Positions 5,100-5,453 of a stretch of DNA of 5,453 nt are shown in pieces. The stretch covers positions 1-5,453 of the forward strand of contig JALHTA010000027.1 of NCBI GenBank assembly GCA_022865545.1, in the 5' to 3' direction. The notes below the pieces were generated by a model. That model saw only the letters and a list, made by a program, of their open reading frames with translations. It had not been told where the DNA came from and did no database searches. The position numbers and the translations under genes were made by a program. How positions within the stretch are numbered: position 1 is the stretch's first letter; each line of letters opens with the position of its first letter. The DNA is from Actinomycetota bacterium (GTDB taxonomy: Bacteria > Actinomycetota > Humimicrobiia > Humimicrobiales > Humimicrobiaceae).

Positions 5100-5357
5100 T
5101 TAGAGATCTTTTTTAATGCTTTCATACTGATCTTTTGTTATTTCTCCCTTGGCATATCTTTCCTTTAAAATATCTATGGCTTTACTTCCAGTTTTGTCTT
5201 CACTTCCAGAATGAGTTACTCTTTTTACTAACCAGACTATTAAGAGTATTATCCCAATTATTATTAGTATAAAAAAAATAAAGCTTAAAATAATACCTGT
5301 CCAGCCCATTCCTCCACCAAAAAAACCGCCCATCATATTCGGCCATCCCCACATCAT
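5100..5357 (-). CDS. Small SHOCT-domain membrane protein
   Basis: An 85-residue protein in three parts: an N-terminal Met/Trp/Gly-rich stretch ([19 protein letters not shown], 1-19), one strongly hydrophobic membrane helix (about 20-44), and, after a polar linker, a C-terminal SHOCT motif (about 59-85, [20 protein letters not shown]). SHOCT is a short helical module found at protein ends and thought to aid oligomerisation; its biochemical role is undefined. The positive WLVKRV after the helix puts the SHOCT end in the cytoplasm and the methionine-rich end outside, where it could meet metal ions. AAGGAG eight bases upstream supports the ATG at 5357 over the next codon's ATG. It is the first gene of the likely SHOCT-DUF305 unit. 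Such small proteins often accompany copper or heavy-metal genes, but the function here is inference. Confidence 0.85.
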   Translation of the reverse strand: MMWGWPNMMGGFFGGGMGWTGIILSFIFFILIIIGIILLIVWLVKRVTHSGSEDKTGSKAIDILKERYAKGEITKDQYESIKKDL

Positions 5358-5365
5358 AGTTATTT

Positions 5366-5371
5366 CTCCTT
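5366..5371 (-). promoter_or_regulatory. Ribosome binding site of SHOCT gene
   Basis: AAGGAG on the minus strand, 8 bases before the ATG at 5357; it favours the first of two consecutive ATG codons. Confidence 0.75.
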
Positions 5372-5416
5372 AATTAAAATTATATATTCTTATATTGTAA
5401 TAAAAATTATTCTCTA

Positions 5417-5451
5417 ATTATATATTTATCACAGATATACCTTAGTTTCAA
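5417..5451 (-). promoter_or_regulatory. Candidate promoter of SHOCT-DUF305 unit
   Basis: A perfect TATAAT on the minus strand (5422-5417) about 60 bases before the SHOCT start. The hexamer at 17 bases (CTAAGG) is poor, and a good TTGAAA (5451-5446) lies too far, 23 bases away. A promoter here is likely because the gene is first in its strand series, but the exact elements are uncertain and may need an activator. Confidence 0.3.
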
Positions 5452-5453
5452 AT

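Noticed and set aside
1..5453. CRISPR array, tRNA, insertion sequence or phage genes
   Set aside because: No spaced direct repeats, no cloverleaf-type sequence, no transposase or phage protein, and no flanking terminal repeats were seen on reading both strands.

Overview
The window is a compact, AT-rich stretch of bacterial-type DNA carrying seven protein genes. Most of them relate to redox chemistry, peroxide defence or metal handling. The lineage cannot be fixed from the sequence. Clear Shine-Dalgarno sites (AAGGAGG before osmC, AAGGAG before the 85-residue membrane protein), a TTGAAA-17-TATAAT promoter and the protein families point to a bacterium, possibly an anaerobe or microaerophile with oxygen-defence genes. 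An AT-rich archaeon is less likely but not excluded. TAA, TAG and TGA are all used as stops, so the standard code fits. I see no tRNA, rRNA, CRISPR, transposase or phage gene.

Layout, left to right. Bases 1-108 hold no gene. A small Rieske [2Fe-2S] ferredoxin gene (109-435, minus) is divergent from a SagB/ThcOx-type FMN nitroreductase gene (626-1381, plus). Their shared 190-base control region contains a 7-base inverted repeat, TGATAAT/ATTATCA, flanking a TTGACA hexamer. The nitroreductase gene converges on osmC (1436-1861, minus). The remaining genes are all on the minus strand. Read in transcription order they are: SHOCT-domain membrane protein (5357-5100), two-copy DUF305 protein (5060-4482), pirin (4186-3341), type II NADH:quinone oxidoreductase (3255-1981), then osmC (1861-1436).

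Transcription units, inferred. The SHOCT and DUF305 genes are 39 bases apart and both products have methionine-rich, membrane or extracytoplasmic features, so they look like one unit, possibly for copper. Pirin has its own promoter at 4256-4284 with a dyad just past the predicted start point, and NDH-2 follows after 85 bases, so these probably form a second unit. osmC has its own strong ribosome binding site and an inverted repeat in its leader.

Functionally the genes suggest handling of oxygen and reactive compounds: NDH-2 oxidises NADH into the quinone pool, OsmC reduces organic peroxides, pirin is a metal cupin, the nitroreductase and Rieske protein are redox carriers or enzymes of unknown substrate, and the DUF305/SHOCT pair may bind metal outside the cytoplasm. 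No single gene is new. The least explained parts are the non-coding dyads and the unusual 295-base interval between the DUF305 and pirin genes, which holds several hairpins, a short direct repeat and a coding-like stretch.
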